Source: Arcobacter acticola
GTDB lineage: Bacteria > Campylobacterota > Campylobacteria > Campylobacterales > Arcobacteraceae
Length of the DNA: 64,000 nucleotides
Assembly: GCF_013177675.1 (NCBI RefSeq)
Contig: NZ_CP042652.1
Span: 682,001-746,000 of the forward strand
Direction of reading: 5' to 3'
Within the stretch, counting starts at the first letter, position 1, and each line of letters begins with the position of its first letter. Under the pieces are notes generated by a model. It was not told the origin of the DNA and ran no database searches. It saw nothing but the letters and a program-made list of their open reading frames with translations. A program made the translations under genes and the position numbers. Of this stretch, positions 54,103-63,475 are shown piece after piece.

Positions 54103-55773
54103 CTAATGGTCAACAGCTCCTGCTGCACCAATACCAGTATTTGCTCTAATATTTTGAGCTCTAAATAATTGTCTTTCTTTTGCAGCTCTTTCTGAATTAT
54201 CTAGTTTTGAGAAAAACCAAATTGAAACAAATGCAACAGTTACAGAGAATATAGCAGGGTGAGCATAAGGGAAAATTGCTTTTTCATTTCCTAAAATCTG
54301 AACCCATACATTTGGTCCTAAGATTACTAATGTAACAGCCGTAATTAATCCCATAAATCCACCAATAAATGCACCTTTTGTTGTTAATCCACTCCAGTAA
54401 ATAGAAAGGAATAAAATAGGGAAGTTTGCACTTGCAGCAATACCAAATGCAAGCCCAACCATATATGCAATATTTTGTGATTCAAATGCAATTCCTAAAG
54501 TAACACCAATGATACCTACTAAAATAACAGTAATTTTTGAAATTTTAACAATTTTTTCATCACTTGCATCTGGATTAATAACATTTGCATAAATATCATG
54601 TGATATTGCAGATGCACCAGCTAGTGTTAATCCTGAAACAACTGCCAAAATAGTAGCAAAAGCAACTGCTGAAATAAATCCTAAGAATGCATTCCCACCT
54701 AACATATGTGATAAGTGAACAGAAGCCATGTTACTTCCTCCAAATAATGCACCACCATCCATATAAGCCTTAGCTTGATCAAAATATTGAGCACCTTCAG
54801 CAGAATTTAAAAATGCAATTGCACCAAATCCAACTACAGTAATAATTACCCAAAAATATGCAACAAATCCAGTTGCATAAACAACTGATTTTCTAGCTTC
54901 TTTCGCATTACCAACAGTAAAGAATCTCATTAAAACATGAGGAAGACCAGCAGTTCCAAGCATTAAAGCCATTCCTAAAGATATTGCTGAAATAGGGTCT
55001 GTAATAAATCCACCTGGACTTAAAATTGATTCTCCTGATTTATGATTTTCAACAGCTTTAGCAGCTAAAGACTCAAATGAGAAATCAAAATGATATAAAA
55101 CCATAATAGCCATAAATGAAACACCTGAAAGTAATAAACAAGCTTTAATTATTTGTACCCAAGTAGTTGCAAGCATACCACCAAAAGTAACATAAATAAT
55201 CATTAAGGCACCAACCATGAATACAGCATATTCATACTCCATACCAAATAAAACTTGAATTAATTTTCCAGCTCCAACCATTTGAGCAATTAGATATAAA
55301 ATTACAACTGATATAGAACCAAATGCAGCTAAAGTTCTAATCTCTTTTTGTCCTAATCTATATGCAGCAATATCGGCAAATGTAAATTTACCCAAGTTTC
55401 TTAATTTTTCTGCCATAAAGAATAAAATAATTGGCCATCCTACTAAAAATGAAACGGCGTAGATAACTCCATCGTAACCTTTCATATAAATAAGACCAGA
55501 AACTCCTAAGAAAGCAGCAGCTGACATATAATCTCCAGCGATTGCTAAACCATTTTGAAAACCAGTTATTCCTCCACCTGCTGTATAAAAATCACTTGCA
55601 GATTTCGTTTTTTTAGCAGCCCAAAAAGTAATACCTAAAGTCCCAGCAATAAAAATGAAAAACATAATAATCGCAGGTATATTAAGATCTCTTTTTACAG
55701 CTTCAAATGTTGCATCACCAGCAGCATATGCGCTTAGCGCAAAAATTGTAATTAGTGCTAATATTTTTAACAT
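54103..55773 (-). CDS. actP: Cation/acetate symporter ActP (copy 1)
   Basis: This 556-aa sodium:solute symporter has about 13-14 membrane helices after a signal-like start. [28 protein letters not shown] and [15 protein letters not shown] are the conserved SSS motifs that bind Na+ and acetate in ActP. It ends IGAAGAVDH, a conserved tail also present in copy 2. It overlaps its DUF485 partner by 1 base. Likely transports acetate and short-chain acids feeding AckA and Pta. A close paralogue lies at 56444-58093. Confidence 0.93.
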   Translation of the reverse strand: MLKILALITIFALSAYAAGDATFEAVKRDLNIPAIIMFFIFIAGTLGITFWAAKKTKSASDFYTAGGGITGFQNGLAIAGDYMSAAAFLGVSGLIYMKGYDGVIYAVSFLVGWPIILFFMAEKLRNLGKFTFADIAAYRLGQKEIRTLAAFGSISVVILYLIAQMVGAGKLIQVLFGMEYEYAVFMVGALMIIYVTFGGMLATTWVQIIKACLLLSGVSFMAIMVLYHFDFSFESLAAKAVENHKSGESILSPGGFITDPISAISLGMALMLGTAGLPHVLMRFFTVGNAKEARKSVVYATGFVAYFWVIITVVGFGAIAFLNSAEGAQYFDQAKAYMDGGALFGGSNMASVHLSHMLGGNAFLGFISAVAFATILAVVSGLTLAGASAISHDIYANVINPDASDEKIVKISKITVILVGIIGVTLGIAFESQNIAYMVGLAFGIAASANFPILFLSIYWSGLTTKGAFIGGFMGLITAVTLVILGPNVWVQILGNEKAIFPYAHPAIFSVTVAFVSIWFFSKLDNSERAAKERQLFRAQNIRANTGIGAAGAVDH

Positions 55774-56087
55774 TACATCATATCCTTTACATCTTTTTTA
55801 ATTTCATTAGTTAAATTCTCAAATTCACCATTTGCTTTATTTACATAAATTAAAGTTGTAATAAAACTAATAACTAAAATTGCTAATGCAATAGGAAATG
55901 CAATTGTTGTTACGCCATCACCAATTTTTGCAGCCAATAATTCTTTGTTAAATGCAATAACTAAAATATACGCATAAAACATAACCAATACGAAAATACC
56001 TAGTTTAATTCCTAGACTATTTCTTTTTGAAACTAACTCTTTATACTTTGGATTAGATTCAATTTTTTCTACTAATTCTTCGTTCAT
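55773..56087 (-). CDS. DUF485 (YjcH-like) membrane protein (copy 1)
   Basis: This 104-aa protein has two membrane helices (about 26-48 and 58-82) and a hydrophilic N-terminus containing [16 protein letters not shown], the DUF485 signature. Members are always found next to ActP-type symporters and probably help their assembly. Its stop and the actP start share one base. The promoter repeat lies 85 bases upstream. Confidence 0.9.
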   Translation of the reverse strand: MNEELVEKIESNPKYKELVSKRNSLGIKLGIFVLVMFYAYILVIAFNKELLAAKIGDGVTTIAFPIALAILVISFITTLIYVNKANGEFENLTNEIKKDVKDMM

Positions 56088-56171
56088 TGTGCTTCCTTTT
56101 TTTAATTTGATATAAAAAATTTATAAGATTTTATATCATTTCTCATATAAGCTTTTCTAATACTAAAATGG

Positions 56172-56187
56172 TAGCATTTAAATAGCA
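56172..56187 (-). promoter_or_regulatory. RR-type direct repeat upstream of DUF485-actP copy 1
   Basis: TAGCA at 56172-56176 and 56183-56187 (TGCTA on the coding strand), 11 bases apart, 85 bases before the DUF485 start. The matching -10 is poor (TATTAG or TTAGAA near 56155-56162). Confidence 0.6.
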
Positions 56188-56410
56188 AATGGAAAAAAGT
56201 AACTGATTATACATTCAATATTTAAGAAATGTGATTTTTTTTAAAGGTATTATGTATAATTTATGTAGATAATTGTAGATTTGTAACATAAAGTATAATT
56301 ATAAATTATTAATTTTAATAAATAAAGTTAAGAAATATTTAAGAAATAATGTTTGATAGCTAAAAAGCCATCAAACATGTATAAAAAAGTAATGAATTAT
56401 TATTCAGATG

Positions 56411-56438
56411 TTACTAAAGTGAAAGTTCACTTTAGTAA
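56411..56438 (-). terminator. Terminator hairpin after the second actP
   Basis: TTACTAAAGTGAA, loop AG, TTCACTTTAGTAA is a perfect 13-bp stem 6 bases beyond the actP stop at 56444. Confidence 0.75.
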
Positions 56439-56443
56439 AATTC

Positions 56444-58093
56444 CTAGTGATCAACTGCTCCATCAGCACCGATACCAGTTTCAGCTCTAACATTTTGAGC
56501 TTCATAAGCTTCAATTTCATTTTGAGCTTGAGCTGATTTATCAGTAATTGAGAAGAACCAGATTCCAATAAATGCTGCAGATACAGAGAATAATGCAGGG
56601 TGTTTATATGGGAAAATAGCTTCTGCATTTCCTAAGATTTCTACCCAGATAGTAGGACTTAAAATTACAAGAACTACTGCAGTGATAAGACCAATAAATC
56701 CACCAATAAATGCACCTCTAGTTGTTAATTTTTTCCAGTAAATTGAAAGGAATAAAATTGGGAAGTTAGCAGATGCAGCAATAGCAAATGCAAGACCAAC
56801 CATGAATGCAATATTTTGTTTTTCAAAAGCAATACCTAAAATAACTCCAACAACACCAATAATGATAACTGATCTTTTTGAAACTTTAATTTCATCTTCT
56901 TCACTAGCTTTACCTTTTCTCAACACGATTGCATAAATATCATGAGATATTGCAGAAGCACCTGCTAGTGTTAATCCAGAAACAACCGCTAAAATAGTAG
57001 CAAATGCAACAGCTGAAATAAATCCTAAGAAAATATCTCCACCAACAACATGTGATAAGTGAATCGCAGCCATGTTTCCACCACCGATTAATTTACCATC
57101 TGTATAGTATTGAGCACCTTCTGGTGAATTTAAGAATACAATAGCTCCTAAACCAATAACAGCAATAATTAAGTAGAAGTAACCAATAAATCCAGTTGCA
57201 TAAACAACAGATTTTCTTGCTTCCTTAGCATTACCAACTGTAAAGAATCTCATTAAGATATGTGGTAAACCAGCAGTTCCTAACATTAAAGCCATACCTA
57301 ATGAAATAGCAGAAATAGGATCTGTAATAAATCCACCTGGAGCCATAATAGCTTGACCTTTACTATGAGTTGCTACAGCTTGAGTTGCTAAATCTGTAAA
57401 AGAGAAGTTAAAGTGTGCTAAAACCATCATACCCATGAAAGTAACACCTGAAAGTAATAATACAGCTTTGATAATTTGTACCCAAGTAGTTGCAAGCATA
57501 CCACCAAAAGTAACATAAATAACCATCATAGCTCCAACTAAGATAACAGCGTATTCATAATCCATACCAAATAAGATTTGAATTAATTTTCCAGCTCCAA
57601 CCATTTGAGCAATTAAATATAATGTTACAACAGATAAAGAACCAAATGCAGCTAAAATCCTAATTTTAGTTTGATCTAATCTATATGCAGCAATATCTGT
57701 AAATGTAAATTTACCTAAGTTTCTTAATTTTTCAGCCATTAAGAATAAAATTACAGGCCAACCAACAAGGAATCCAACAGCATAAATTAAACCATCATAT
57801 CCACTTAAATAAATCATTCCAGAAATACCTAAGAACGATGCTGCTGACATATAGTCTCCAGCAATAGCCATACCATTTTGGAATCCTGTGATTCCTCCAC
57901 CTGCTGTATAAAAATCTGAAGCAGATTTTGTTTTACTTGCAGCCCATTTTGTAATACCTAAAGTTCCAGCAATAAAAATGAAAAACATTATAATTGCAGG
58001 AATATTTAAATCTCTTTTACCTGAGAATGTTGCATCTCCAGCAGCAAATAAACCAAGTGCAATTAAAGATAATATTGTAATTATTTTAAACAT
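56444..58093 (-). CDS. actP: Cation/acetate symporter ActP (copy 2)
   Basis: This 549-aa paralogue of the 54103-55773 gene shares the whole fold, [43 protein letters not shown] and tail IGADGAVDH. It lacks a few residues near the loop after helix 8 and differs mainly in loops. The two DUF485-actP pairs are clearly a tandem duplication; their upstream regions kept the same direct repeat. Copies may have different affinity or substrate, such as acetate versus propionate or pyruvate. Confidence 0.93.
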   Translation of the reverse strand: MFKIITILSLIALGLFAAGDATFSGKRDLNIPAIIMFFIFIAGTLGITKWAASKTKSASDFYTAGGGITGFQNGMAIAGDYMSAASFLGISGMIYLSGYDGLIYAVGFLVGWPVILFLMAEKLRNLGKFTFTDIAAYRLDQTKIRILAAFGSLSVVTLYLIAQMVGAGKLIQILFGMDYEYAVILVGAMMVIYVTFGGMLATTWVQIIKAVLLLSGVTFMGMMVLAHFNFSFTDLATQAVATHSKGQAIMAPGGFITDPISAISLGMALMLGTAGLPHILMRFFTVGNAKEARKSVVYATGFIGYFYLIIAVIGLGAIVFLNSPEGAQYYTDGKLIGGGNMAAIHLSHVVGGDIFLGFISAVAFATILAVVSGLTLAGASAISHDIYAIVLRKGKASEEDEIKVSKRSVIIIGVVGVILGIAFEKQNIAFMVGLAFAIAASANFPILFLSIYWKKLTTRGAFIGGFIGLITAVVLVILSPTIWVEILGNAEAIFPYKHPALFSVSAAFIGIWFFSITDKSAQAQNEIEAYEAQNVRAETGIGADGAVDH

Positions 58094-58407
58094 TATATAG
58101 CATCCTTTACATCTTCTTTAATTTGATTTGTTAAATCTTCAAATTCACTATTTGCTCTTCTTACATAAATTAATGTTGTAATAAAGCTAATAACAATAAT
58201 CGCTGCTCCAATTGGGAATGCTACAGTCATTACCCCATCACCTAATTTTGTTGCCAAAAGATCTTTGTTAAATGCAATAACTAAAATGTATGCATAAAAC
58301 ATTGCTAAAACAAAAATTGATAGTTTTAAAGAAAATGAACTTCTTTTTGAAACCAATTCTTGATACTTTGGATTAGATTTAATTTTTTGTACTAAATCAT
58401 TATTCAT
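58093..58407 (-). CDS. DUF485 (YjcH-like) membrane protein (copy 2)
   Basis: This 104-aa protein has the same length and layout as copy 1: [16 protein letters not shown] near the start, helices at about 26-48 and 58-82, and an acidic-basic tail ending KEDVKDAI. Start and stop overlaps match copy 1 (one base with actP). A GGAGG-type site (TTTAGGAGGCAAAC on the minus strand) directly precedes it. The direct repeat lies 58 bases upstream. Confidence 0.9.
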   Translation of the reverse strand: MNNDLVQKIKSNPKYQELVSKRSSFSLKLSIFVLAMFYAYILVIAFNKDLLATKLGDGVMTVAFPIGAAIIVISFITTLIYVRRANSEFEDLTNQIKEDVKDAI

Positions 58408-58464
58408 GTTTGCCTCCTAAAATAATTGTAATAAAAAATACATTGGAATGTTAAGCCACGAGAG

Positions 58465-58480
58465 TTGCAATAACATAGCA
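58465..58480 (-). promoter_or_regulatory. RR-type direct repeat upstream of DUF485-actP copy 2
   Basis: TTGCA (58465-58469) and TAGCA (58476-58480), 11 bases apart. An 11-base gap leads to TAACAT (58448-58453) as -10, the same geometry as at pta and DUF4212, although that hexamer matches only 4 of 6. Confidence 0.6.
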
Positions 58481-58594
58481 TTTTTTAAACATCGGAAAGC
58501 ATTGTAATAGAATTATACTTACGAGTGAATTTAGGAGGTTTAATTCATTATAAAAGAGAAAAAATTATTATTTTTTGTAACAATTTGAGTTTGA

Positions 58595-59227
58595 TTAATT
58601 TGTATAAAATGTAGTTTTTGCAGGAGTTACATCTTTCAATTTTAAAAATATCATTGAAGTCATTATTGCATCATTTAGTGCATCATGCTTACCAAGTGCC
58701 GGTATATTGAGATTTTTTAGAATAGTATCAAATTTTAAATCTATAAATTCATAATCACTTGATCTTTTTCTAGTTTTATAATACATTGATGAAACTTCAA
58801 TTGTTTCATTTGGTAACTTAATACCAATAAATTTTTTTGTATATTTTGAAATAATCGCTACATCGAATTTAATATAGTATCCAACGATAGGTCTTGAGCC
58901 AATAAAATCTAATAATTGATAAATAGCATCTTGTGGGTCCAATCCATTTTCCAAATCAATTGGTCTTATTTGATGAATTTTTATTGATTCTTCTGCAATA
59001 TGTTTTGAAGGTTTTACAAATACATAAAAAGTTTTTCGCATTAAGATTTTATTACCTTTTATATGAACAGCACCTATTGATAAGATTTCATCTTTTCTTG
59101 GATTTAATCCACTTGTTTCACAATCTAAGCATATATATTCATCTACTGTTGGTTCATGAAATAAAAAATCATATTTTTTATCTTTTAATTTTTTTCTATT
59201 CCAGTTTTTAAAGAAAGTTTCAAACAT
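58595..59227 (-). CDS. DEDDh 3'-5' exonuclease (module copy 2)
   Basis: This 210-aa paralogue of the 51517-52137 gene keeps all DEDDh residues at the same numbers: LDCETSG (Asp35, Glu37), FDVAII (Asp122), HDALNDA (His181, Asp186). Its start shares one base with the end of the nucleotidyltransferase gene, so the two are coupled. Being retained as a pair twice argues for a joint function. Confidence 0.87.
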   Translation of the reverse strand: MFETFFKNWNRKKLKDKKYDFLFHEPTVDEYICLDCETSGLNPRKDEILSIGAVHIKGNKILMRKTFYVFVKPSKHIAEESIKIHQIRPIDLENGLDPQDAIYQLLDFIGSRPIVGYYIKFDVAIISKYTKKFIGIKLPNETIEVSSMYYKTRKRSSDYEFIDLKFDTILKNLNIPALGKHDALNDAIMTSMIFLKLKDVTPAKTTFYTN

Positions 59228-61047
59228 TATGAAATCTTATCTATTCTAAATGTATAATTAATGAATTTTTTAAATTCAATAACAATTTTAAAAGAATCTT
59301 TTAATAAGTCTCTTTCTATCTTTCCTAAAGTGTGAGTATCTATCTCGTTATTTACTTCTTTATTATCTTGTATATCATCAAGTTGAGCTTTTAATCTAAG
59401 CGTATTTACTACATCAAAAGCTTCAAGCAATTCAGCAGCTTTACTTCTTTCTAAAATCTTTTTTTCTTCTAATATTTTTATTCTTTTTACTGTAGTTGTT
59501 TCTCTTATTTTTTCTCTTAGTGCTAAAGATCTAATTCCTTGAACTATAGGAAAAACAGCAGCTTTTTTTATATCTATATTATGAGATTTTGTCATAAAAT
59601 TAGCAATAGTATTTGGTGTATCAAATGTTAATGTAGCTTTTGCAAAATATGCCATAAATACATCTTTATCATGAAGTTTATTAAATAAGTCATCTTTTAA
59701 ATTTATTAATAAATCCTTATCTCCTGCAACTGCGAAAGAATCGAAGAATATTGCTAAATCCATATAGTTTTGCATATCAGGTGCTTCAATCCATCTTTTA
59801 GTTTCGTTTTTATATTCACTTACAGTTTTACACCAAAACGGATTTGAAACCATAATATTACCTTCACAAGGAGGATATCCAAAATCAATTAGATGTTTTG
59901 TAATCTCATTCATATAAGGTCTATATTGTTCTACATCTATTCCATCTTTTACTACAAGGGCGTTATCTTGGTCAGTTTTTATTATTTGCTCATTTCTACC
60001 TTCACTTCCCATTACTATTAAACAAGCGCCTTTTTGTAATTCTACTGGTAAAACTAAGTTATAAAGTTTTTGATAGACTTTTATATTTAATTGACCAATT
60101 AAGTTTGAAATATGATTTACTTTTACACCTTTTGCTTGAAGGCTTTTTATTATATTTAATAAATCTTTACTTGCAAATCTTAAATCAGCTATATTTTTAG
60201 CTTTTTTTATTTTTGAATCTACTACATATGTATGATTCGCAAAATGTGAAAGAATATTGATTTGTTCTAAGATACCAATCATTTCACCTCTTGAATTAGT
60301 TACTCCAATTCTTTTAATATTTTTTTTAATTAAAAGAGTTAATGCTTCAAACAAATAATCATCATTATGTACAGTAAGAAGTGGAAATATAGCAATATCT
60401 TTAACCGGAATGCTAAGATCTCTACCTTCTAAAAGTACTTTAATTTTTAGAAGTGAATCTGTAATAATTCCATATTGGCCATTTTCTTTTTTAACTATAA
60501 TTGTAGAAGTTTTAAATTCCATTGATTGTTCAATTGCATCCAATAATTTAGTATTTTCATCAACTATACAAGCATCGTGAATTAAAGTATCATCCACTTT
60601 TGCTATCATATAAGATGATAGTTCAGAGGTATATTCCTTATCTTTTAATGTTTGAATTTTATTAACTAAGTCTTTTAAAAAATAGTCTTTAAATTGTTGG
60701 TTTTGTTCAATTAATTTTAAAAAAGTATCTTTTTCTAATTCATAACAAATTAACTCTTCATGTACTTTAAAAGTATTATTGCATTTTCCATATATTAAAG
60801 AATTTGAATCAAATGAGTCTTCATGATGATAATCCATAACTACCATATTATCAGCAGAATACTCATAAACAGCACCTTTTATAATTATAAAAAAATGATC
60901 TGAAATCTTTTCAGGACTGATTAAAATGGAGTTTTTAGGATAGTATGCTATATCCATATGTTTAATACATTTGTCCATTTGAGCTGGAGTTAAAACTTGA
61001 AAAGGATGGATATTTGAAAGAAAAGCAGCTTGATCTTGAAGACTCAT
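59227..61047 (-). CDS. cNMP/CBS/GlnD-like nucleotidyltransferase (module copy 2)
   Basis: This 606-aa paralogue of the 52130-53971 gene has the same domain order: cNMP-like (about 15-130), CBS pair (about 155-270), nucleotidyltransferase with GSEGRNEQ (347-354) and TDQDN (358-362), helical tail. Asn replaces the second Gly of the core motif compared with copy 1. It lies directly downstream of the DUF4212-SSS pair, while copy 1 lies downstream of the DUF485-ActP pairs, suggesting one module per transporter type. Confidence 0.87.
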   Translation of the reverse strand: MSLQDQAAFLSNIHPFQVLTPAQMDKCIKHMDIAYYPKNSILISPEKISDHFFIIIKGAVYEYSADNMVVMDYHHEDSFDSNSLIYGKCNNTFKVHEELICYELEKDTFLKLIEQNQQFKDYFLKDLVNKIQTLKDKEYTSELSSYMIAKVDDTLIHDACIVDENTKLLDAIEQSMEFKTSTIIVKKENGQYGIITDSLLKIKVLLEGRDLSIPVKDIAIFPLLTVHNDDYLFEALTLLIKKNIKRIGVTNSRGEMIGILEQINILSHFANHTYVVDSKIKKAKNIADLRFASKDLLNIIKSLQAKGVKVNHISNLIGQLNIKVYQKLYNLVLPVELQKGACLIVMGSEGRNEQIIKTDQDNALVVKDGIDVEQYRPYMNEITKHLIDFGYPPCEGNIMVSNPFWCKTVSEYKNETKRWIEAPDMQNYMDLAIFFDSFAVAGDKDLLINLKDDLFNKLHDKDVFMAYFAKATLTFDTPNTIANFMTKSHNIDIKKAAVFPIVQGIRSLALREKIRETTTVKRIKILEEKKILERSKAAELLEAFDVVNTLRLKAQLDDIQDNKEVNNEIDTHTLGKIERDLLKDSFKIVIEFKKFINYTFRIDKIS

Positions 61048-61113
61048 TTATTTTCCTTAGCTTCTTTGATAGTATTTTTTTATATTAAAACTTTTAACAT
61101 AAAAAAATACTAA

Positions 61114-61137
61114 AAAGTATACCCGAAGGTATACTTT
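61114..61137 (-). terminator. Terminator after the SSS symporter gene
   Basis: AAAGTATACC, loop CGAA, GGTATACTTT gives a perfect 10-bp stem 15 bases past the stop at 61152. On the minus strand it runs to a T-run (A-run at 61101-61107). Confidence 0.8.
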
Positions 61138-61151
61138 GTTAGTTTGTTTTT

Positions 61152-63029
61152 TTAGTGATCTACTGCTTCACCAGCACCAGAAGGAATTCTAATGTTCTCA
61201 ACTAACTCTTGAATATGTTCAGGAGGCGGAGGAGTCATTCTAGATACAACGAATGCAACTATTAGGTGTAATAATGTACCAATAGTTCCTATACCAGTTG
61301 GATCAATTCCAAATAAGTAATCTTCTTTGCTTCCACCTAAGAATACAAAGTATACAATGTATCCAAATGTAAAGAATAGACCAACAAGGATACCTGCAAT
61401 TGCACCTTCTTTGTTCATTCTTTTATCAAATACCCCAAGGATAATTGTAGGGAAGAACGCTGCTGCTGCAAGACCGAATGCAAAAGCAACAACTTGTGCA
61501 ACGAAACCTGGAGGGTTGATTCCTAAGTAACCAGCAATTGCAATAGCAACTACAGCTGATACTCTTGCCCACATTAACTCAGTTTTTTCGTTTAATGTAG
61601 ATTTTCCAGTTTTTTTATCTTTAAATATAACTTGACCCATTAAATCGTGTGAAATAGCTGAAGCAATTACAAGTAATAATCCAGCTGCTGTTGATAATGC
61701 TGCTGCAAGACCACCGGCTGCAATAAATGCAATAACCCAGTTAGGTAAGTTAGCAATTTCAGGATTCGCAAGAACCATGATATCTACGTCAACATAAATT
61801 TCATTTTCAATTTTACCAGTGTTTTCAGCAGGTTTTGGATTAGTAGTTAATCTTTCACCATTTGTACCAACTTTAGTTCCATCAAATTCAGGTTTACCTT
61901 TAGCAGCTGTAAATGCATCACCTTTAGCATATTGAATTTTTCCATCGCCATTTCTATCAGTCCATGCTAATAATCCACCTTGTTCCCAAGTTTTGAACCA
62001 TTTACCATTGTTAGCATCACCATTTGGATGTTTTAACTCATTATTAACAAATGCGCTATACTCAACATTTTGAACGTTTTTAATTAAGTTGATTCTTGAG
62101 AAAGAAGCAACAGAAGAAATAGTTGTATACATAATTGCAATAAATACTAATGCCCAACCAGCAGATACTCTTGCATCTTTAACAGTTGGTACTGTAAAGA
62201 ATCTAACAATAACGTGTGGTAAACCAGCAGTTCCTAACATTAATGCAGTTGTTAACATAAACATGTTCCATAAGTTACCTGGCTTAGTATATTCTGCAAA
62301 ACCTAAGTCAACTAAAGATTGATCAAGTGCATGTAAAAGATAAGTTCCTTCAGGAATAACTTGTACACCATTACTAAATGCAAATGTAGTTGTAGCAAAA
62401 ATACCTAATTGTGGTAAGAATGTATCAGTTACTTGTAATGATAAGAAGATTGCAGGAATCATATATGCAAAAATCATAACAACATATTGAGCAACTTGTG
62501 TATATGTAATACCTTTCATACCACCAAGAACTGAGTAGAAGAATACAATAGCCATACCAATAAGTACACCTGTATTTACATCAACTTGTAAGAATCTTGA
62601 GAATACGATACCAACCCCTCTCATTTGTCCAGCAACATAAGTGAACGAAACGAAAATAACACCAATAACCGCAACTAATCTTGCCGTATCCGAATAATAT
62701 CTATCTCCAACGAAGTCAGGAACAGTAAATTTACCAAATTTTCTTAAATATGGAGCTAATAACATAGCTAGTAGAACGTATCCACCAGTCCATCCCATTA
62801 AGTAAGCACCACCATCAGAACCTTTAAAAGAAATGATACCTGCTAATGAGATGAAAGAAGCTGCTGACATCCAGTCTGCCGCTGTTGCCATACCATTTGC
62901 AACAGGGTGAACTCCACCACCTGCAACATAGAAATCCTTAGTTGAACCAGCTTTTGCCCAAAGTGCAATACCAATATAAACTGCGAACGAAACACCTACG
63001 AATAGGTAAATTAATGATTGTAATTCCAT
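61152..63029 (-). CDS. Sodium:solute symporter, VC_2705-type
   Basis: This 625-aa SSS protein has about 13 helices, with FYVAGGGVHPVANGMATAADWMSAASFI and [15 protein letters not shown]. It is longer than ActP because of an ~95-residue hydrophilic insert (about 318-412) that faces the periplasm. The insert contains DRNGDGKIQY (Asp358, Asn360, Asp362, Ile365), an EF-hand-like Ca2+ loop. The pairing with DUF4212 is typical of this subfamily, which takes up acetate or similar acids. Ends with the same AVDH tail as the ActP copies. Confidence 0.9.
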   Translation of the reverse strand: MELQSLIYLFVGVSFAVYIGIALWAKAGSTKDFYVAGGGVHPVANGMATAADWMSAASFISLAGIISFKGSDGGAYLMGWTGGYVLLAMLLAPYLRKFGKFTVPDFVGDRYYSDTARLVAVIGVIFVSFTYVAGQMRGVGIVFSRFLQVDVNTGVLIGMAIVFFYSVLGGMKGITYTQVAQYVVMIFAYMIPAIFLSLQVTDTFLPQLGIFATTTFAFSNGVQVIPEGTYLLHALDQSLVDLGFAEYTKPGNLWNMFMLTTALMLGTAGLPHVIVRFFTVPTVKDARVSAGWALVFIAIMYTTISSVASFSRINLIKNVQNVEYSAFVNNELKHPNGDANNGKWFKTWEQGGLLAWTDRNGDGKIQYAKGDAFTAAKGKPEFDGTKVGTNGERLTTNPKPAENTGKIENEIYVDVDIMVLANPEIANLPNWVIAFIAAGGLAAALSTAAGLLLVIASAISHDLMGQVIFKDKKTGKSTLNEKTELMWARVSAVVAIAIAGYLGINPPGFVAQVVAFAFGLAAAAFFPTIILGVFDKRMNKEGAIAGILVGLFFTFGYIVYFVFLGGSKEDYLFGIDPTGIGTIGTLLHLIVAFVVSRMTPPPPEHIQELVENIRIPSGAGEAVDH

Positions 63030-63041
63030 ATTTCCTACCCC

Positions 63042-63311
63042 TTATTCGTGAACGCCGTATTTTTCATCAATTCCTGTCATTACTTTTACGTAAACAAAAA
63101 TTAAAATAACAAATACATAAATTGCACCTTGTTGTGCAAACCAATAACCTAGTTTAACTCCACTTATTTCAATAGCGTTAAGTTCGTTGATAAATAAAAT
63201 TCCACAACCAAAAGAAACTACGAACCAAACTACAAGTAGTTTAATGATCATAGAAATATTTTCTTTCCAGTATGCTTGTGCTTTTTCTGGACTCATTTTG
63301 CTCTCCTTCAA
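63042..63311 (-). CDS. DUF4212 small membrane protein
   Basis: This 89-aa protein has a hydrophilic start (MSPEKAQAYWKENISMI) and two membrane helices (about 22-45 and 57-80), the DUF4212 pattern. It is the partner of VC_2705-type symporters in the way DUF485 pairs with ActP. It lies 12 bases upstream of the symporter gene. The AAGGAGAG ribosome site is strong. An internal ATG (MSPEK) at codon 6 could be the real start. Confidence 0.9.
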   Translation of the reverse strand: MKESKMSPEKAQAYWKENISMIIKLLVVWFVVSFGCGILFINELNAIEISGVKLGYWFAQQGAIYVFVILIFVYVKVMTGIDEKYGVHE

Positions 63312-63359
63312 AATTTTTCATATCAAACAAAATAAATTGTTTAATAAGTTAACATTGAA

Positions 63360-63392
63360 ATTATAATAGTAGTGAATAGCAAAAAGATAGCA
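63360..63392 (-). promoter_or_regulatory. DUF4212-SSS promoter with RR-type direct repeat
   Basis: On the minus strand TATAAT (63360-63365) is preceded, after 11 bases, by TGCTA-N6-TGCTA (+ TAGCA at 63377-63381 and 63388-63392). This geometry is identical to the pta promoter. Confidence 0.7.
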
Positions 63393-63453
63393 ATTGAATT
63401 TTTTTTATGAATTTTATGATTATTTTTTATGAATTAATGTTTTTAGTGAAGAT

Positions 63454-63475
63454 AAAGCCCTTTAAATAGGGCTTT
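63454..63475 (-). terminator. Terminator of the response regulator gene
   Basis: AAAGCCCT, loop TTAAAT, AGGGCTTT is an 8-bp GC-containing stem overlapping the regulator stop codon. On the minus strand it leads to ATCTTC, not a clean T-run. It insulates the DUF4212 promoter from read-through. Confidence 0.65.

Larger units (their letters stand above)
56088..56443. other. Intergenic region between the two DUF485-actP pairs
   Basis: A 356-base gap. It holds the RR-type repeat and promoter area for copy 1 (56150-56190), and two hairpins toward the end of copy 2: 56411-56438 and a 12-bp imperfect stem ATGTTTGATAGC/GCCATCAAACAT at 56349-56378. Otherwise only AT-rich sequence; no gene seen. Confidence 0.6.

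Noticed and set aside
56088-56443. Small gene in the gap between the two DUF485-actP pairs
   Set aside because: Frames are short, without ribosome sites, and overlap the hairpins and promoter repeat.
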